A program made the position numbers and the translations under genes. Below the pieces are notes generated by a model. The model was not told the origin of the DNA. It saw only the letters and a program-made list of their open reading frames with translations, and did not search any database. This document shows positions 8,350-17,840 of a DNA stretch of 64,000 nucleotides, piece by piece. Positions within the stretch are counted from its first letter, which is position 1. Each line of letters opens with the position of its first letter. The DNA is from Cytobacillus oceanisediminis (GTDB taxonomy: Bacteria > Bacillota > Bacilli > Bacillales > Cytobacillaceae), in NCBI RefSeq assembly GCF_022811925.1, contig NZ_CP065511.1, positions 4,085,501-4,149,500 of the forward strand, written 5' to 3'.

Positions 8350-9600
8350 TTAAGTTCCTTTACACTTTCTTTCAAGCCGCCCAATCCGCTTACTGAGTTC
8401 TTCCTTTTTAATATTCGTCTCTTCTTTTCTGATCTCATCGAAAAGGTCCATCGCTTTTCTTGCATATATGAAAGCCTTGCTTAAATCCTTTAGCCGATGC
8501 TCATAAATCTTAGCCAGTTCAATGCAGGATATTAACCTCTCATTCATTCCGCCTTTATCCGCTGTATCCCTCCATAATTTAGCGGCCTCGACCCAATTTT
8601 TATGTTTCTTATGCTCATAAGCCAGCGCAAACCTGGCATCTAATGCTTCCAGAGATTCTCCTTCAGATATCTTATTGAAAGCTGTTTTTGCCTGTGAAGA
8701 TTCTCCCAGTGCTGAAAGCCACCTTCCTACTTCATAAAGCTCTCGGGAGGTCTGTTTTTCATCGAGCTGCAGTATCTGGAAAGAAAGATGTGTATACAGG
8801 CTGATCAGGGATAAAATATCAATTTCATTATGTTTTATGATTCCCAGCATGCCTTCAGGATCTTTTCTTTCAATAAAATCAAAGTAAATCATCGGTGCGA
8901 GAAAACCGGGAATATCGTCTTTTCTTTCAATCCCCAGAACATCTTTTTCTACTGCAGCAAGCTTTATTCTCTCGAGTTTGTGCTTCCACATTCTCCTTGC
9001 AGCATGATATAAATCGAAATGGCCAAATGGAGGCAGTTTTGGGACATGCTCCCTTAGGAGGGTATGTCTCGTTTTTACCTGCGGCCAGTCGAAAGCTTTC
9101 CCGTTGTATGTCACCATTGTTGAATAATCAATGCTTTCCAGAAAGCTTTTATACAAAGGTATCTCAGCGCCTGGGTGAGGAAGGATATGCTGTTTCAGCT
9201 TTATTTTGCTTCCCTGCAGACTGGCTTGGCCAAGCAGGAATATAGTATTGCCAGTCCCTCCGCCCAATCCTGTTGTCTCTGTATCAAAAAAGAAAAGATT
9301 TTCCGGCCCGTGACCGGAAGCAGACAGGGGATGACTGATGCTTGTAGAATTCCAGGCCTCCACTGCTGCTGTAAAGTGCCCGAAAGAATAGATTCCATGC
9401 ATTTGATCAAGACTGTATTCTTTTTCCCTTACAAGGCAGTAGGAGTCTTCAAAATAATACGGATAAACACCTTCATTAGCCCAAACTTCTTTAAATGGGA
9501 CCTCGATCTTATTCTCAGGGTTTTGGACGAATGAGGGCTGTTTATTACTATCTGTACCAAGATGGCCCTTTAGCCTGTTCAGCTTATTTTTAATGGACAA
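8350..9600 (-). CDS. mrfB: Exonuclease MrfB (YprB)
   Basis: 416 residues. In B. subtilis MrfB (YprB) is a metal-dependent exonuclease working with the MrfA helicase to repair mitomycin C damage independently of UvrABC. The RNase H-like domain (about 90-280) has the DEDD start FFFDTETTGLGGG, then MVTYNGKAFDWPQ and a late acidic block (HNEIDILSLISL). The C-terminal third is helical, TPR-like. The start is taken as TTG 9600, four bases after GGTGAT; an in-frame ATG at 9627 has no ribosome site. The frame overlaps the mrfA stop by 11 bases, so the two genes form one operon. Confidence 0.92.
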   Translation of the reverse strand: MSIKNKLNRLKGHLGTDSNKQPSFVQNPENKIEVPFKEVWANEGVYPYYFEDSYCLVREKEYSLDQMHGIYSFGHFTAAVEAWNSTSISHPLSASGHGPENLFFFDTETTGLGGGTGNTIFLLGQASLQGSKIKLKQHILPHPGAEIPLYKSFLESIDYSTMVTYNGKAFDWPQVKTRHTLLREHVPKLPPFGHFDLYHAARRMWKHKLERIKLAAVEKDVLGIERKDDIPGFLAPMIYFDFIERKDPEGMLGIIKHNEIDILSLISLYTHLSFQILQLDEKQTSRELYEVGRWLSALGESSQAKTAFNKISEGESLEALDARFALAYEHKKHKNWVEAAKLWRDTADKGGMNERLISCIELAKIYEHRLKDLSKAFIYARKAMDLFDEIRKEETNIKKEELSKRIGRLERKCKGT

Positions 9601-11890
9601 TTCTATCACCCGCACTATTAACGCCATTTTTAAAAGAGCTAAGAATCCTGATTACATCTTTTTTTGCCGTTTCTGATGAAGTATCTGTTCCGATGCAGGA
9701 AGGACAGCCATGGTCACATGAACATCTGCTGACCATTTCCATCGTTTCGTGCATGATATGTTCTATTCCCCCAAAAATTTTCTCACTTAACCCTACACCG
9801 CCGGGATACCTGTCATAGAAAAAGATCGTCGGCTTTTCATTATGGGCCGCTTTCACTTGAGGGACAACATGAACATCCTGAGGATCGCTCATAACAAATA
9901 GCGGTACAATATGTTTAAGCGCATGTGCTGTTCCGATGAGTCCCTGCTCAAGCCAGTCTTGCTTATAATTTAAGGATTCCTTGTTAAACGAAAGCCAGGT
10001 TGAGCTTGTATGAAGTTCTTCTTCCGGAAGTGTTATTGGACCGGATCCGATATTCTCATGTGTTTCAAACTTAATTTTCTTAAAGATCGTAGCCATTGCC
10101 ACTACACTTACATCCCCAAACCCCACTTCCCCAATGGTGGATGTTCTGAGTTTATCCTGTTCCAGCACCTTTAGCTCAACTGCCAGGTTGGCATCTGTAA
10201 AATAGTCTACATCCACTTCACGGACAAATGCCTTTTTCTCTTCCCAATCAAGCATTTCCACCTGAAACTGGGTCCCCTGGTGGAGATAGATTGCTTCTTC
10301 ATGCAGAAGGGTCATAGCGGAAAAGCGGTCCATTTCGCCAATAACTTTCACATTCGCGATATCTGATTGATCGATTATAACGACATTTTCCTGTGATGCT
10401 GAACGGAGGCTGATGTTATGGGCAGGAAATGAGTCTTTCATCCAATAAAATTTATCTCCATTTTGATGAAGCACCCTTTCTTCCGCCAGGTATTCCAATA
10501 CCTCTTCAGTTTCAAAGGTACCAAAACGTTCCCCGGCATTAAAAGGAAGCTCATAGGCTGCACACTTGATATGATCCACCAGAATAATAAGATTATCTGG
10601 ATTAATTCTGGCTGTTTCAGGACTTTTATTAAAAAAGTAATCAGGGTTTTGAATAACATATTGATCGAGCGGATTGGAGCTTGCCACCATGATGACAAGC
10701 GATTCACCATGCCTTCTGCCTGCACGTCCAGCCTGCTGCCATGAGCTGGCAATTGTACCGGGGTACCCGGTCATGACACAAACCTGCAGCTGTCCGATGT
10801 CCACTCCAAGCTCAAGGGCATTTGTGCTGACAACTCCATAAATCTCCCCTGAACGAAGTCCTTTTTCAATTTCCCGCCTTTGGGTTGGCAGATAACCGCC
10901 TCTATACCCCCGAATGGCTTTAGGCCCCAATTTATGCTTTACAAGTTCCTGGAGGTAAGTCAGCAGGATCTCGACTCTGACTCTGCTTCTTGCAAACACA
11001 ATGGTCTGGATTTTATTTTTCAAAAGTTCGCCTGCGAGCTTTCTCGCTTCGAGAGTAGCGCTTCTTCTGATATTCAGCGGTTTATTGACAATAGGAGGAT
11101 TGTAAAACACAAAATGTTTTTTCCCGCTCGGGGCTCCATTATTATCTACGAGTTTCATCGGCTTTTCTGTAAGCTTTTCTGCGAGTTCCAATGGATTTGC
11201 AATTGTAGCAGAAGTACAGATAAAAATGGGGTCACTTCCATAAAAACGGCAAATGCGGCTAAGGCGGCGAATGACATTGGCTACATGGCTGCCAAATACC
11301 CCTCTGTAAATATGAAGTTCATCTATGACCACATACTTTAAATTTTCAAACAAAGACACCCATTTTGTATGATGTGGCAATATCGCCGAATGTAGCATGT
11401 CCGGGTTTGTTATAACCACATGCCCAGCCCTGCGTACCTTTTGCCGGATGTTTGCTGGTGTATCCCCGTCGTATGTATAGGAATTGATATCCAATCCGGA
11501 CTCCTGGATGATTTCATTGATTTCGCTTTTTTGGTCCTGAGCCAAGGCTTTTGTCGGAAACATATAAAGCGCCCTTGCATCTGGATCATTGACGATCGTC
11601 TGCAGGACTGGAAGGTTGTAGCAAAGTGTTTTCCCTGAGGCCGTCGGAGTTACCGCAACAAGACTGTCCCCATTCATGGCTGTCCGATAAGATGTTTTTT
11701 GATGTGTATAAAGCCTTGTAATGCCCCTCTTTTGCAATGCTTCCATTAAAGATGGATGAATGTCTTCCGGAAGGCCGGCAGTCTTAGCCTCTTTTTCTTC
11801 TATTGTATGCCAATGGACAATATTATCTTTATATTGCTGTTCAGATATAAGCTCTTTCATGATTTCCGGCAGATTTTTACGCACTTTCAT
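9590..11890 (-). CDS. mrfA: DEAD/DEAH helicase MrfA (YprA)
   Basis: A 766-residue superfamily 2 helicase with a DUF1998 C-terminus. Walker A is TPTASGKT (residues 81-88), Walker B VVIDELH, motif III CTSATI, and motif VI QAGRAGRRH. Near the C-terminus a four-cysteine cluster (CSCDHGCPSC) is the metal-binding site of the family. In B. subtilis MrfA cooperates with MrfB in mitomycin C repair. GAGGTG precedes the ATG. An SOS-box-like sequence lies 28 bases upstream, suggesting LexA control here. Confidence 0.94.
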   Translation of the reverse strand: MKVRKNLPEIMKELISEQQYKDNIVHWHTIEEKEAKTAGLPEDIHPSLMEALQKRGITRLYTHQKTSYRTAMNGDSLVAVTPTASGKTLCYNLPVLQTIVNDPDARALYMFPTKALAQDQKSEINEIIQESGLDINSYTYDGDTPANIRQKVRRAGHVVITNPDMLHSAILPHHTKWVSLFENLKYVVIDELHIYRGVFGSHVANVIRRLSRICRFYGSDPIFICTSATIANPLELAEKLTEKPMKLVDNNGAPSGKKHFVFYNPPIVNKPLNIRRSATLEARKLAGELLKNKIQTIVFARSRVRVEILLTYLQELVKHKLGPKAIRGYRGGYLPTQRREIEKGLRSGEIYGVVSTNALELGVDIGQLQVCVMTGYPGTIASSWQQAGRAGRRHGESLVIMVASSNPLDQYVIQNPDYFFNKSPETARINPDNLIILVDHIKCAAYELPFNAGERFGTFETEEVLEYLAEERVLHQNGDKFYWMKDSFPAHNISLRSASQENVVIIDQSDIANVKVIGEMDRFSAMTLLHEEAIYLHQGTQFQVEMLDWEEKKAFVREVDVDYFTDANLAVELKVLEQDKLRTSTIGEVGFGDVSVVAMATIFKKIKFETHENIGSGPITLPEEELHTSSTWLSFNKESLNYKQDWLEQGLIGTAHALKHIVPLFVMSDPQDVHVVPQVKAAHNEKPTIFFYDRYPGGVGLSEKIFGGIEHIMHETMEMVSRCSCDHGCPSCIGTDTSSETAKKDVIRILSSFKNGVNSAGDRIVH

Positions 11891-11910
11891 CTATTTCACC
11901 TCATACCCCT

Positions 11911-11931
11911 ATTCTAGCGAATAAATGTTCG
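11911..11931 (-). promoter_or_regulatory. mrfAB promoter -10 and SOS-box-like operator
   Basis: CGAATAAATGTTCG at 11918-11931 matches the B. subtilis LexA consensus CGAAC-N4-GTTCG at 9 of 10 defined bases. On the minus strand it abuts a good -10 element (TAGAAT, 11916-11911), so bound LexA would block the promoter. The -35 is poor. LexA control of mrfAB is inferred from this site alone. Confidence 0.55.
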
Positions 11932-12109
11932 TTCTAACAGAGCAAACTATTAAATTTCATTAACTTTTTATGGAAAATATTCTATTAAACTGTATAATCA
12001 TCAGGCTGCATTTTCACTAAATCAGATTTCATGGAAAAAATTGACTGAAAGTTCCAAGTATAGGACAATATTATGTATATTTTTTATTTATTTTAAAAGA
12101 GGTGAAACC

Positions 12110-13003
12110 ATGCTGCACAGCATTTTAAAATCAGCAGCAGTATTTTTGTTAATACTAATTGGATTTATTCTGATTCTTCTTCTTCCCCGGGAACAAGAAA
12201 TAACTGTTTTTTCGGCGTTTCATGTTGAAGCGGATTATCCCTTTAGCTTTGAATTATATAAAGAGAGAATACAAGATTTCACTGATTATATATTGACTGA
12301 AAAAGGTTTGGGTGATGCAAGGAGCGGACGCCCAGTCAGTGAGGAATCAGGGATATTTGTTATGCGGAGCATTAAGATTATATTACCGGCTTTCATGGTC
12401 AGCATGCTGCTTGGCACACTGATGGGTGCACTCCAATTTTACAGGAGAAAAAAATTCACCGGGAAGCTGCAGAACTTTCTTTCCTGGCTGTTTTCTTCCG
12501 TACCCGATTTTTTTCTTTTTATTGCCATTCAATATCTTTTGATTCTGATGATGCAGCATGGGCTGCCGCACTTTAAGCTTTATGGGCATGAAAATTGGTA
12601 TAGCTTTTTACTGCCTCTCATTTCTTTATCCGTGTTTCCATTTCTTCATATGTCCCGTTTCACCTCGGCTGCACTTGAAAATGAAATGGGCGAAGAGTAT
12701 GTGCGCACAACCTATGCAAAAGGGCTTGGCGACTTTAAAGCACTCCTGCATATGCTCTGGAATTGCTGGACCCCCATTTTGAACCAGGCGCAGCTGGTGA
12801 TGCTCTATATCCTATCCAGTCTGCCAATCATAGAAAAGCTGGCAGGCTATAATGGAGCAGGCAAGGAGCTTCTATTCAGCATATCATCTAATGATGAAAT
12901 TAAGGCACTGTCCCTTATGCTCCCTTTCCTCTTTATCATGTTTATAACTATTATCTTTTCACAGATAGTAAAATTCTGGCTCGTGCCAAAAGGAAGGTCG
13001 TGA
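12110..13003 (+). CDS. ABC transporter permease, OppB/DppB type
   Basis: 297 residues. An N-terminal membrane anchor is followed by a long extracytoplasmic segment and about five more membrane segments, the layout of the OppB/DppB permeases of peptide or nickel importers. The EAA-type loop that docks on the ATPase is present (EEYVRTTYAKGLGDF, about 205-220). Start: ATG 12110 with AAGAGGTG; a longer frame from 12041 lacks a ribosome site. The next gene follows after 6 bases. No ATPase or binding-protein gene is nearby, so partners must be encoded elsewhere. The substrate is unknown. Confidence 0.85.
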   Translation: MLHSILKSAAVFLLILIGFILILLLPREQEITVFSAFHVEADYPFSFELYKERIQDFTDYILTEKGLGDARSGRPVSEESGIFVMRSIKIILPAFMVSMLLGTLMGALQFYRRKKFTGKLQNFLSWLFSSVPDFFLFIAIQYLLILMMQHGLPHFKLYGHENWYSFLLPLISLSVFPFLHMSRFTSAALENEMGEEYVRTTYAKGLGDFKALLHMLWNCWTPILNQAQLVMLYILSSLPIIEKLAGYNGAGKELLFSISSNDEIKALSLMLPFLFIMFITIIFSQIVKFWLVPKGRS

Positions 13004-13009
13004 TGGAGT

Positions 13010-13927
13010 ATGTACTTTTTAATATGGATTAAGAAACATGCCTTATTTTGCATAGGAGCTGTTTTGCTGCTGATATTATTGGCAATCACGTTTGCCGGAC
13101 CATATCTTCCTTTTGTAGACCGCGAGTTATCAAAGATTACATACATCCTTAATGAGGATAAAAAGCCAGTTATACCGCCTTATCCGCCATCAGAGGATTA
13201 CCTATTCGGCACTGACAAAAGCGGAAGGGATTTGCTCAGCCTTATCATATTGGGAGCAAAAGAAACCATTTTGCTTGTTGCCTGTATAACTGTCCTGCGA
13301 TACGCACTGGCTATTCCGCTCTCCTTTCTTGCACACAAAAAATGGATGGGTACACACCTACCCCTTAAATGGCTTAATGGACTGCTGTCATATATTCCAA
13401 CCATCATCATTGTCATGCTTCTTGCCATGCTTCCGCCATTTTTGTTAACTGAATACCGCCCCCTATTCCTGCTCCTTATTATAGGTTTGGCAGAAATGCC
13501 CCGTGCTGCGGAAATGATAAAGCTGGAATTTGATCAAATTTCTTCTAAGGAATACATATATGGAGGGATTGCTGCCGGAGCTTCACCTTCCAGGCTTTTC
13601 AGAACTTACTATCTGCCTTTTCTATTCAGTAAGCTTCTTGTATATATGGTTACAGACCTTGGAAAAGTCATGTTTTTGCTTGGTCAATTAGGGTTTGTCG
13701 GCATTTTTATTTCCCAGGATTTAGTTCAATCCATGGGAGGAGATTGGCAATTGGTCAATAATTCGATTTCATGGCCTATGATGCTGATGAAAGCCTTTGA
13801 GGATATAAGAGGCCCGATTTGGATTCCTTTCTTCCCGGCATTTGCAATGACCTGTGCCATCTTAACTTTTAATATAATCGCTCAGGGATTAAAATCATTT
13901 TTCACCAAGAAGGTCCGTTATATTTAA
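13010..13927 (+). CDS. ABC transporter permease, OppC/DppC type
   Basis: 305 residues with about six membrane segments. The OppC-family signature FGTDKSGRDLLSLIILG lies at about 66-82, and the EAA loop GGIAAGASPSRLFRTYYLP at about 183-201. It pairs with the OppB-type protein just upstream to form a heterodimeric channel. The large cytoplasmic tail is absent and no ATPase follows; 120 bases later comes a Crp-type regulator. It is related to, but clearly different from, the second permease pair at 15432-18696. Substrate unknown. Confidence 0.85.
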   Translation: MYFLIWIKKHALFCIGAVLLLILLAITFAGPYLPFVDRELSKITYILNEDKKPVIPPYPPSEDYLFGTDKSGRDLLSLIILGAKETILLVACITVLRYALAIPLSFLAHKKWMGTHLPLKWLNGLLSYIPTIIIVMLLAMLPPFLLTEYRPLFLLLIIGLAEMPRAAEMIKLEFDQISSKEYIYGGIAAGASPSRLFRTYYLPFLFSKLLVYMVTDLGKVMFLLGQLGFVGIFISQDLVQSMGGDWQLVNNSISWPMMLMKAFEDIRGPIWIPFFPAFAMTCAILTFNIIAQGLKSFFTKKVRYI

Positions 13928-14048
13928 CTTTTCGGACCAGCCCATCCTCTTTAAGGGCCATATTTTAAAATAAGCTTTTTCTTAATATAAACGTTATGAA
14001 TGTTTTTTGTTACAATAAGCTTAATAGGACAGAAGCAAGAGGTGGATT

Positions 14049-14741
14049 ATGAGAGCAGAAGAAATTAAGGGAGTTCTTTCCCAGTTCTCTCTTTTTAAAG
14101 AACTGAACAATGAAGAGCTGGATAAAGTGGTAGAGATATCAATTTCACGGGAATGGAAAAAAGGAAGTCATGTTTTTCTTCAGGATGACCCGCTGGATAA
14201 TGTTTATTTCATTAACAACGGCAGAGTTAAGATTTATAGAAGTGATATTAATGGAAAAGAGCAGATTGTTGCCATCTTAACAAAAGGCGAGATGTTCCCA
14301 CATGTAGGATTTTTCAGAAAAGGGGGGTATCCGGCTTTTTCCGAGGTACTTGAAAACTCTCAGCTCGTTGTTGTGCCAATTTCGCAATTTGAAAAGGTAC
14401 TAATTGAGAATCCGGAGCTATGCATTAAGGTGTTTAAAGTTCTGGGCGAGAAGATTGTCGATCTGCAGGAGCGGCTGGAAGCGCAAATTTTAAACAATAC
14501 ATATGAACAAATCATCAAATTGCTTGTCCGCCTTGCCAAAATGCATGGGAAAAAGCTTGAAAACGGCAGCTTTCTTTTAAAAGGGGACTTTACCAATAAA
14601 GACCTTGCCAATATGATTGGCACTACCAGGGAAACGGTCAGCAGGACTTTAACAAAAATGAAAAAAGAAATGTTAATTGAAACAGATCAGGATGGACATT
14701 TAATCATAAACCCTGATCATCTCTTAGAGACAATCTTTTAA
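14049..14741 (+). CDS. Crp/Fnr-family transcriptional regulator
   Basis: 230 residues. An N-terminal cyclic-nucleotide-binding-type beta roll (LFKELNNEELDKV to about 120), a long dimerisation helix, and a winged helix-turn-helix (TNKDLANMIGTTRETVSRTL, about 181-200). The recognition helix TRETVSR resembles that of Fnr/Flp regulators. The protein has one cysteine only, so it cannot hold the 4Fe-4S cluster of B. subtilis Fnr and is not an oxygen sensor of that kind. GAGGTGG precedes the ATG. It stands alone between the permease pair and hsp20; its targets may include the TGTGA-like site at 189-204, which is speculation. Confidence 0.88.
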   Translation: MRAEEIKGVLSQFSLFKELNNEELDKVVEISISREWKKGSHVFLQDDPLDNVYFINNGRVKIYRSDINGKEQIVAILTKGEMFPHVGFFRKGGYPAFSEVLENSQLVVVPISQFEKVLIENPELCIKVFKVLGEKIVDLQERLEAQILNNTYEQIIKLLVRLAKMHGKKLENGSFLLKGDFTNKDLANMIGTTRETVSRTLTKMKKEMLIETDQDGHLIINPDHLLETIF

Positions 14742-14743
14742 AG

Positions 14744-14763
14744 ACCGCACTATGCGGTTTTTT
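14744..14763 (+). terminator. Terminator of the Crp-family gene
   Basis: ACCGCA pairs with TGCGGT around CTA, followed by a T-run, directly after the stop codon. Confidence 0.8.
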
Positions 14764-14842
14764 CTTTTGACCTTATTGCCTGGCAGGAACATCCACCCAA
14801 TGGGAAGCATAGGATATGTTGAAAAATCCTGTTTGAGAGGGG

Positions 14843-15319
14843 ATGGATGTATATATGGAGGATCCAAAGAAAAAAGACCGAAATGAGCCATTTGGTGATT
14901 TAATGAAATCGATGAATCAGCTTTTCCATGAAAAACCCGTTAGAGGATTTCTGCAGACTATGGATGATTTCTTTAAGAATCCCTTCCCAACTTCTTCTTC
15001 CTTCCATGTCGATGTTGCAGAAACTGAAAAAGAACATATCATTAGTGCAGAACTTCCAGGAATAAATAAAGAGCAAATACAAATTGACATCCTGGACAAT
15101 TATATAACCATTTCTGTCAAGTCCACTGAGATGATTACAGAAGAGGATGAGAAAAATAAAGTTTTCCGAAGACAGCAAAGCATGCAGCGTTCCAGCAGGA
15201 CCGTTCCGCTTCCCCAGCCAGTTAATGAAAAGAAAGTAAAGGCAGTTTACCAAAATGGCCTTCTGCAAATCACAGTGCCAAAGCAGCAGGGAAAAAGAAT
15301 CGTGATCGATGAGAGCTGA
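14843..15319 (+). CDS. Small heat-shock protein, Hsp20/alpha-crystallin family
   Basis: 158 residues. An N-terminal flexible arm (about 1-50) precedes an alpha-crystallin domain (about 53-150: FHVDVAETEKEHIISAELPGI to VYQNGLLQITVPK). It acts as an ATP-independent holdase that binds unfolding proteins; in Bacillaceae some members are sporulation or stress proteins. The start is uncertain: ATG 14843 follows GAGAGGGG by only one base, while the in-frame ATG 14855 is about 13 bases from it. No CIRCE element is visible upstream. Confidence 0.9.
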   Translation: MDVYMEDPKKKDRNEPFGDLMKSMNQLFHEKPVRGFLQTMDDFFKNPFPTSSSFHVDVAETEKEHIISAELPGINKEQIQIDILDNYITISVKSTEMITEEDEKNKVFRRQQSMQRSSRTVPLPQPVNEKKVKAVYQNGLLQITVPKQQGKRIVIDES

Positions 15320-15366
15320 TCCTGCCTGCAAGCCAGGTAAAATTGATTCACTAATAAGGTCTGGTT

Positions 15367-15407
15367 AAACAAAAACAAGCAGTATCAATGCCTGCTTGTT
15401 TTTGTTT
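15367..15407. terminator. Bidirectional terminator
   Basis: AAACAAAAACAAGCAG pairs with CTGCTTGTTTTTGTTT (16 bp) between the converging hsp20 and permease-peptidase genes. Confidence 0.88.
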
Positions 15408-15431
15408 GAATAAACTAAACCAAGATGCTTA

Positions 15432-17840
15432 TTAGCTGTTTAGTTTAGATGTATCAATCCAATTATTGAAATAGCCGGTCGGAACACTGAAGTAATCTTT
15501 TGTGAAGGATATAAACTCCTTCGTATCGACCTCTTTATAACGGAAATTTTGATAATAATCGGACAAGAACTGCATCCCCACTGCTTTAGGGGATTCCCCT
15601 TTTAAGGTATACTTTTCCTGAATCATTTGTAAAATCTCCAGAGCAGGCTGCCCATAGATATAGCCTGTATGCTTTACCTCATTAACCGGCACATTTGAAT
15701 ATTGCCTGCCAAGGCCAGCTTCTTCAATGGCCTCCATTCGAAAATGGGAAATACCAAATGCCTGTCTTTCAGCCTGATTTTGACCTGCATAGAAATACAT
15801 AGAGGTGGCAAATTCAGTAATTCCTTCATCAATCCATGCATTATTGTAAGGGTCATTGGCAACTACTCCGTAAAAATACTGATGAGCAATTTCATGAACA
15901 ATAGAAATATCATAAAACCTTTTATCATCAATATAAGGGTTAATGGTTACAATACCGGGATATTCCATAAATTGTCCATCATCCAAAACGATGTCAAGCT
16001 GCTCATGCGGGTAGTCTCCAATATTATCCTGATAGAATGTTAATGCATTTTTGGCCAGTGTTAAGGAAGCTTCAGGGTCTTTATCATGATTGCTCCTTGA
16101 AAATAATCTGACCTTCACGCCGTCTTTCGCTTCCGTTTCATAAACTTCCATATCCTTCATGACAGCAATGAAAAAGTCTCTGACCTTTTTGGCTTTAATA
16201 TTCCCTTCATTTTTCCCTTCTGCCGGATCTTTGTCTGCTGTGGAAGCCAGAGAATATCCTTTTGGAAGCTTATAGGAAACGCTGAAATCAGAGAAGCTTG
16301 TATGAAATGTTTCCAGTCCTTCCATATAAGGCTCTTTATTCCATTTGCCTTTTTGATAAACTGCAGCCATAGGGTACCATTGAGCAAGATAATAGTTTGT
16401 GTCTACTTTTGAAAAGCGGCTGCCTTTGTCAGGGACTGTAAATCCATATTCGATCTTTACATTATGTCTGCTTTTATCTTTCATTTCAGGTCTTAAATTT
16501 ATGGTTAACGTATCACCCTTTAGCATAAAAGACGCTTTTTTCCCGTTCACTGTCACCTTCCTGATATCTGCCTCAGATGTGCCTTCGACAGAATCAAATG
16601 TATGTCCCTCTGTAAAAACGTTTGGAATGAAATAAAATACAAGCTCTTTCCATTCTTCATTTGATTGGTTTTTCATTTGGATATTTGCATTGGCAGTGAA
16701 ATAGCCTTCCCCATTCATTTCCAGATCAATGTTGTAATCCGCGTGGCTCCCGCTTTTAACGCCAATATTGGCGTCTTTTGCGGCAGTTACATAGATTCCA
16801 GCACCAGCAAAAGCTATGACTAATATAGAAAAGGCTGTTTTATGGGCAGAAAATGACCAAAATTTCTTTTTTCGGCCATATTGTTTTCTGGAAGGCTGAA
16901 TTAACGGTTCATGCCCTGTCCTAATCCACGGTGTACGCTGATAATTTGACTGAAATCGATTCTTCAATCCATTTGCCAGCAGGCTGAAGGATACTGTGGT
17001 ATATAAAAGGACCGCTAGTGGCGCAACTAATATATGAGTGTTTCCATAGATATTCAATCTCGCCTGCCCAACAAGCCCTGACAGCTCTTTTGTAGCTGAT
17101 AGGTATATGATGGGGTCAAATCTCATAATGGTTCCGCCGACAAAAATATTCAAAAGCGCCAGCTGGCCCATAAGAGCGATCACATACACAATTTCAAGTA
17201 TAAACATAACAAGGAAAGTTTCCTTTAACTGAGGGAAAATATGCTTCCAGATTAAACGGTTTTTTCCAGCTCCCAGTGCTTTGGCCGCTTCAATATAAAC
17301 GGACTTATTTAATTCAGCGGTTTTAAGCCTTACAGATGATACAATGCTGGGAATGCTGATGATTGATGCAATAACTATAAAGTAGAGTATTAATACATTT
17401 TGCTTAAGGCTGCTGTTGAAGCTTATTGGTGCCAGGAAAAAATACAGGATCAGAAACAGCGGAACATAGCTCCATGCATTTTCGAAAGCAATCAGCCAGC
17501 CAGGTGTCCTTTTCAAGGTGCCAGCATACAAACCGATGATTGTTCCTAAAGCCATTTTAATGATCGTAACAGCAGCTGCAATAAAGACAGTGTATCTTAA
17601 CCCATATAAAATCATGGACAAAAGATCGTAGCCCCATTTGTCAGTCCCCAGCGGATAGGAGGATGATTCAAAGGGCTCCAATGGCGGAGCCAAAACCTTC
17701 CCGTTTGTATATTGTGTTTCCATTGTTGAAGTCAATGAATGCGGTGCAAGAATAGGCCCAAATATGCTGAAAAAAAGCAGGCCTGCAACCATAAGAATTC
17801 CGATAATCAAGGAGTAATTTATTTTTAGCAGCTTATTCAT
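15432..17840 (-). CDS. OppC-type ABC permease fused to an M1 aminopeptidase
   Basis: 802 residues in two parts. Residues 1-300 are an OppC/DppC permease with six membrane segments, the LGTDKWGYDLLS signature (64-75) and an intact EAA loop (EAAKALGAGKN, 184-194). A basic stretch (GRKKK, 322-326) leads to a seventh membrane segment (335-353), which would place the rest outside the cell. Residues about 365-802 are an M1 metallopeptidase: the substrate motif MEYPG at 625-629 and zinc site HEIAH (649-653) with the third ligand E672 at the exact HExxH-x18-E spacing. Start: ATG 17840 behind CGGGG, overlapping the upstream permease stop by 8 bases. The natural reading is a peptidase tethered to a peptide channel. 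Confidence 0.88.
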   Translation of the reverse strand: MNKLLKINYSLIIGILMVAGLLFFSIFGPILAPHSLTSTMETQYTNGKVLAPPLEPFESSSYPLGTDKWGYDLLSMILYGLRYTVFIAAAVTIIKMALGTIIGLYAGTLKRTPGWLIAFENAWSYVPLFLILYFFLAPISFNSSLKQNVLILYFIVIASIISIPSIVSSVRLKTAELNKSVYIEAAKALGAGKNRLIWKHIFPQLKETFLVMFILEIVYVIALMGQLALLNIFVGGTIMRFDPIIYLSATKELSGLVGQARLNIYGNTHILVAPLAVLLYTTVSFSLLANGLKNRFQSNYQRTPWIRTGHEPLIQPSRKQYGRKKKFWSFSAHKTAFSILVIAFAGAGIYVTAAKDANIGVKSGSHADYNIDLEMNGEGYFTANANIQMKNQSNEEWKELVFYFIPNVFTEGHTFDSVEGTSEADIRKVTVNGKKASFMLKGDTLTINLRPEMKDKSRHNVKIEYGFTVPDKGSRFSKVDTNYYLAQWYPMAAVYQKGKWNKEPYMEGLETFHTSFSDFSVSYKLPKGYSLASTADKDPAEGKNEGNIKAKKVRDFFIAVMKDMEVYETEAKDGVKVRLFSRSNHDKDPEASLTLAKNALTFYQDNIGDYPHEQLDIVLDDGQFMEYPGIVTINPYIDDKRFYDISIVHEIAHQYFYGVVANDPYNNAWIDEGITEFATSMYFYAGQNQAERQAFGISHFRMEAIEEAGLGRQYSNVPVNEVKHTGYIYGQPALEILQMIQEKYTLKGESPKAVGMQFLSDYYQNFRYKEVDTKEFISFTKDYFSVPTGYFNNWIDTSKLNS

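Noticed and set aside
12041..12109. N-terminal extension of the OppB-type permease
   Set aside because: No ribosome site, and the start at 12110 has AAGAGGTG at good spacing and begins with the membrane anchor.
14049..14741. Calling the Crp-family regulator Fnr
   Set aside because: It has a single cysteine and lacks the C-terminal Fe-S ligands of Bacillus Fnr.
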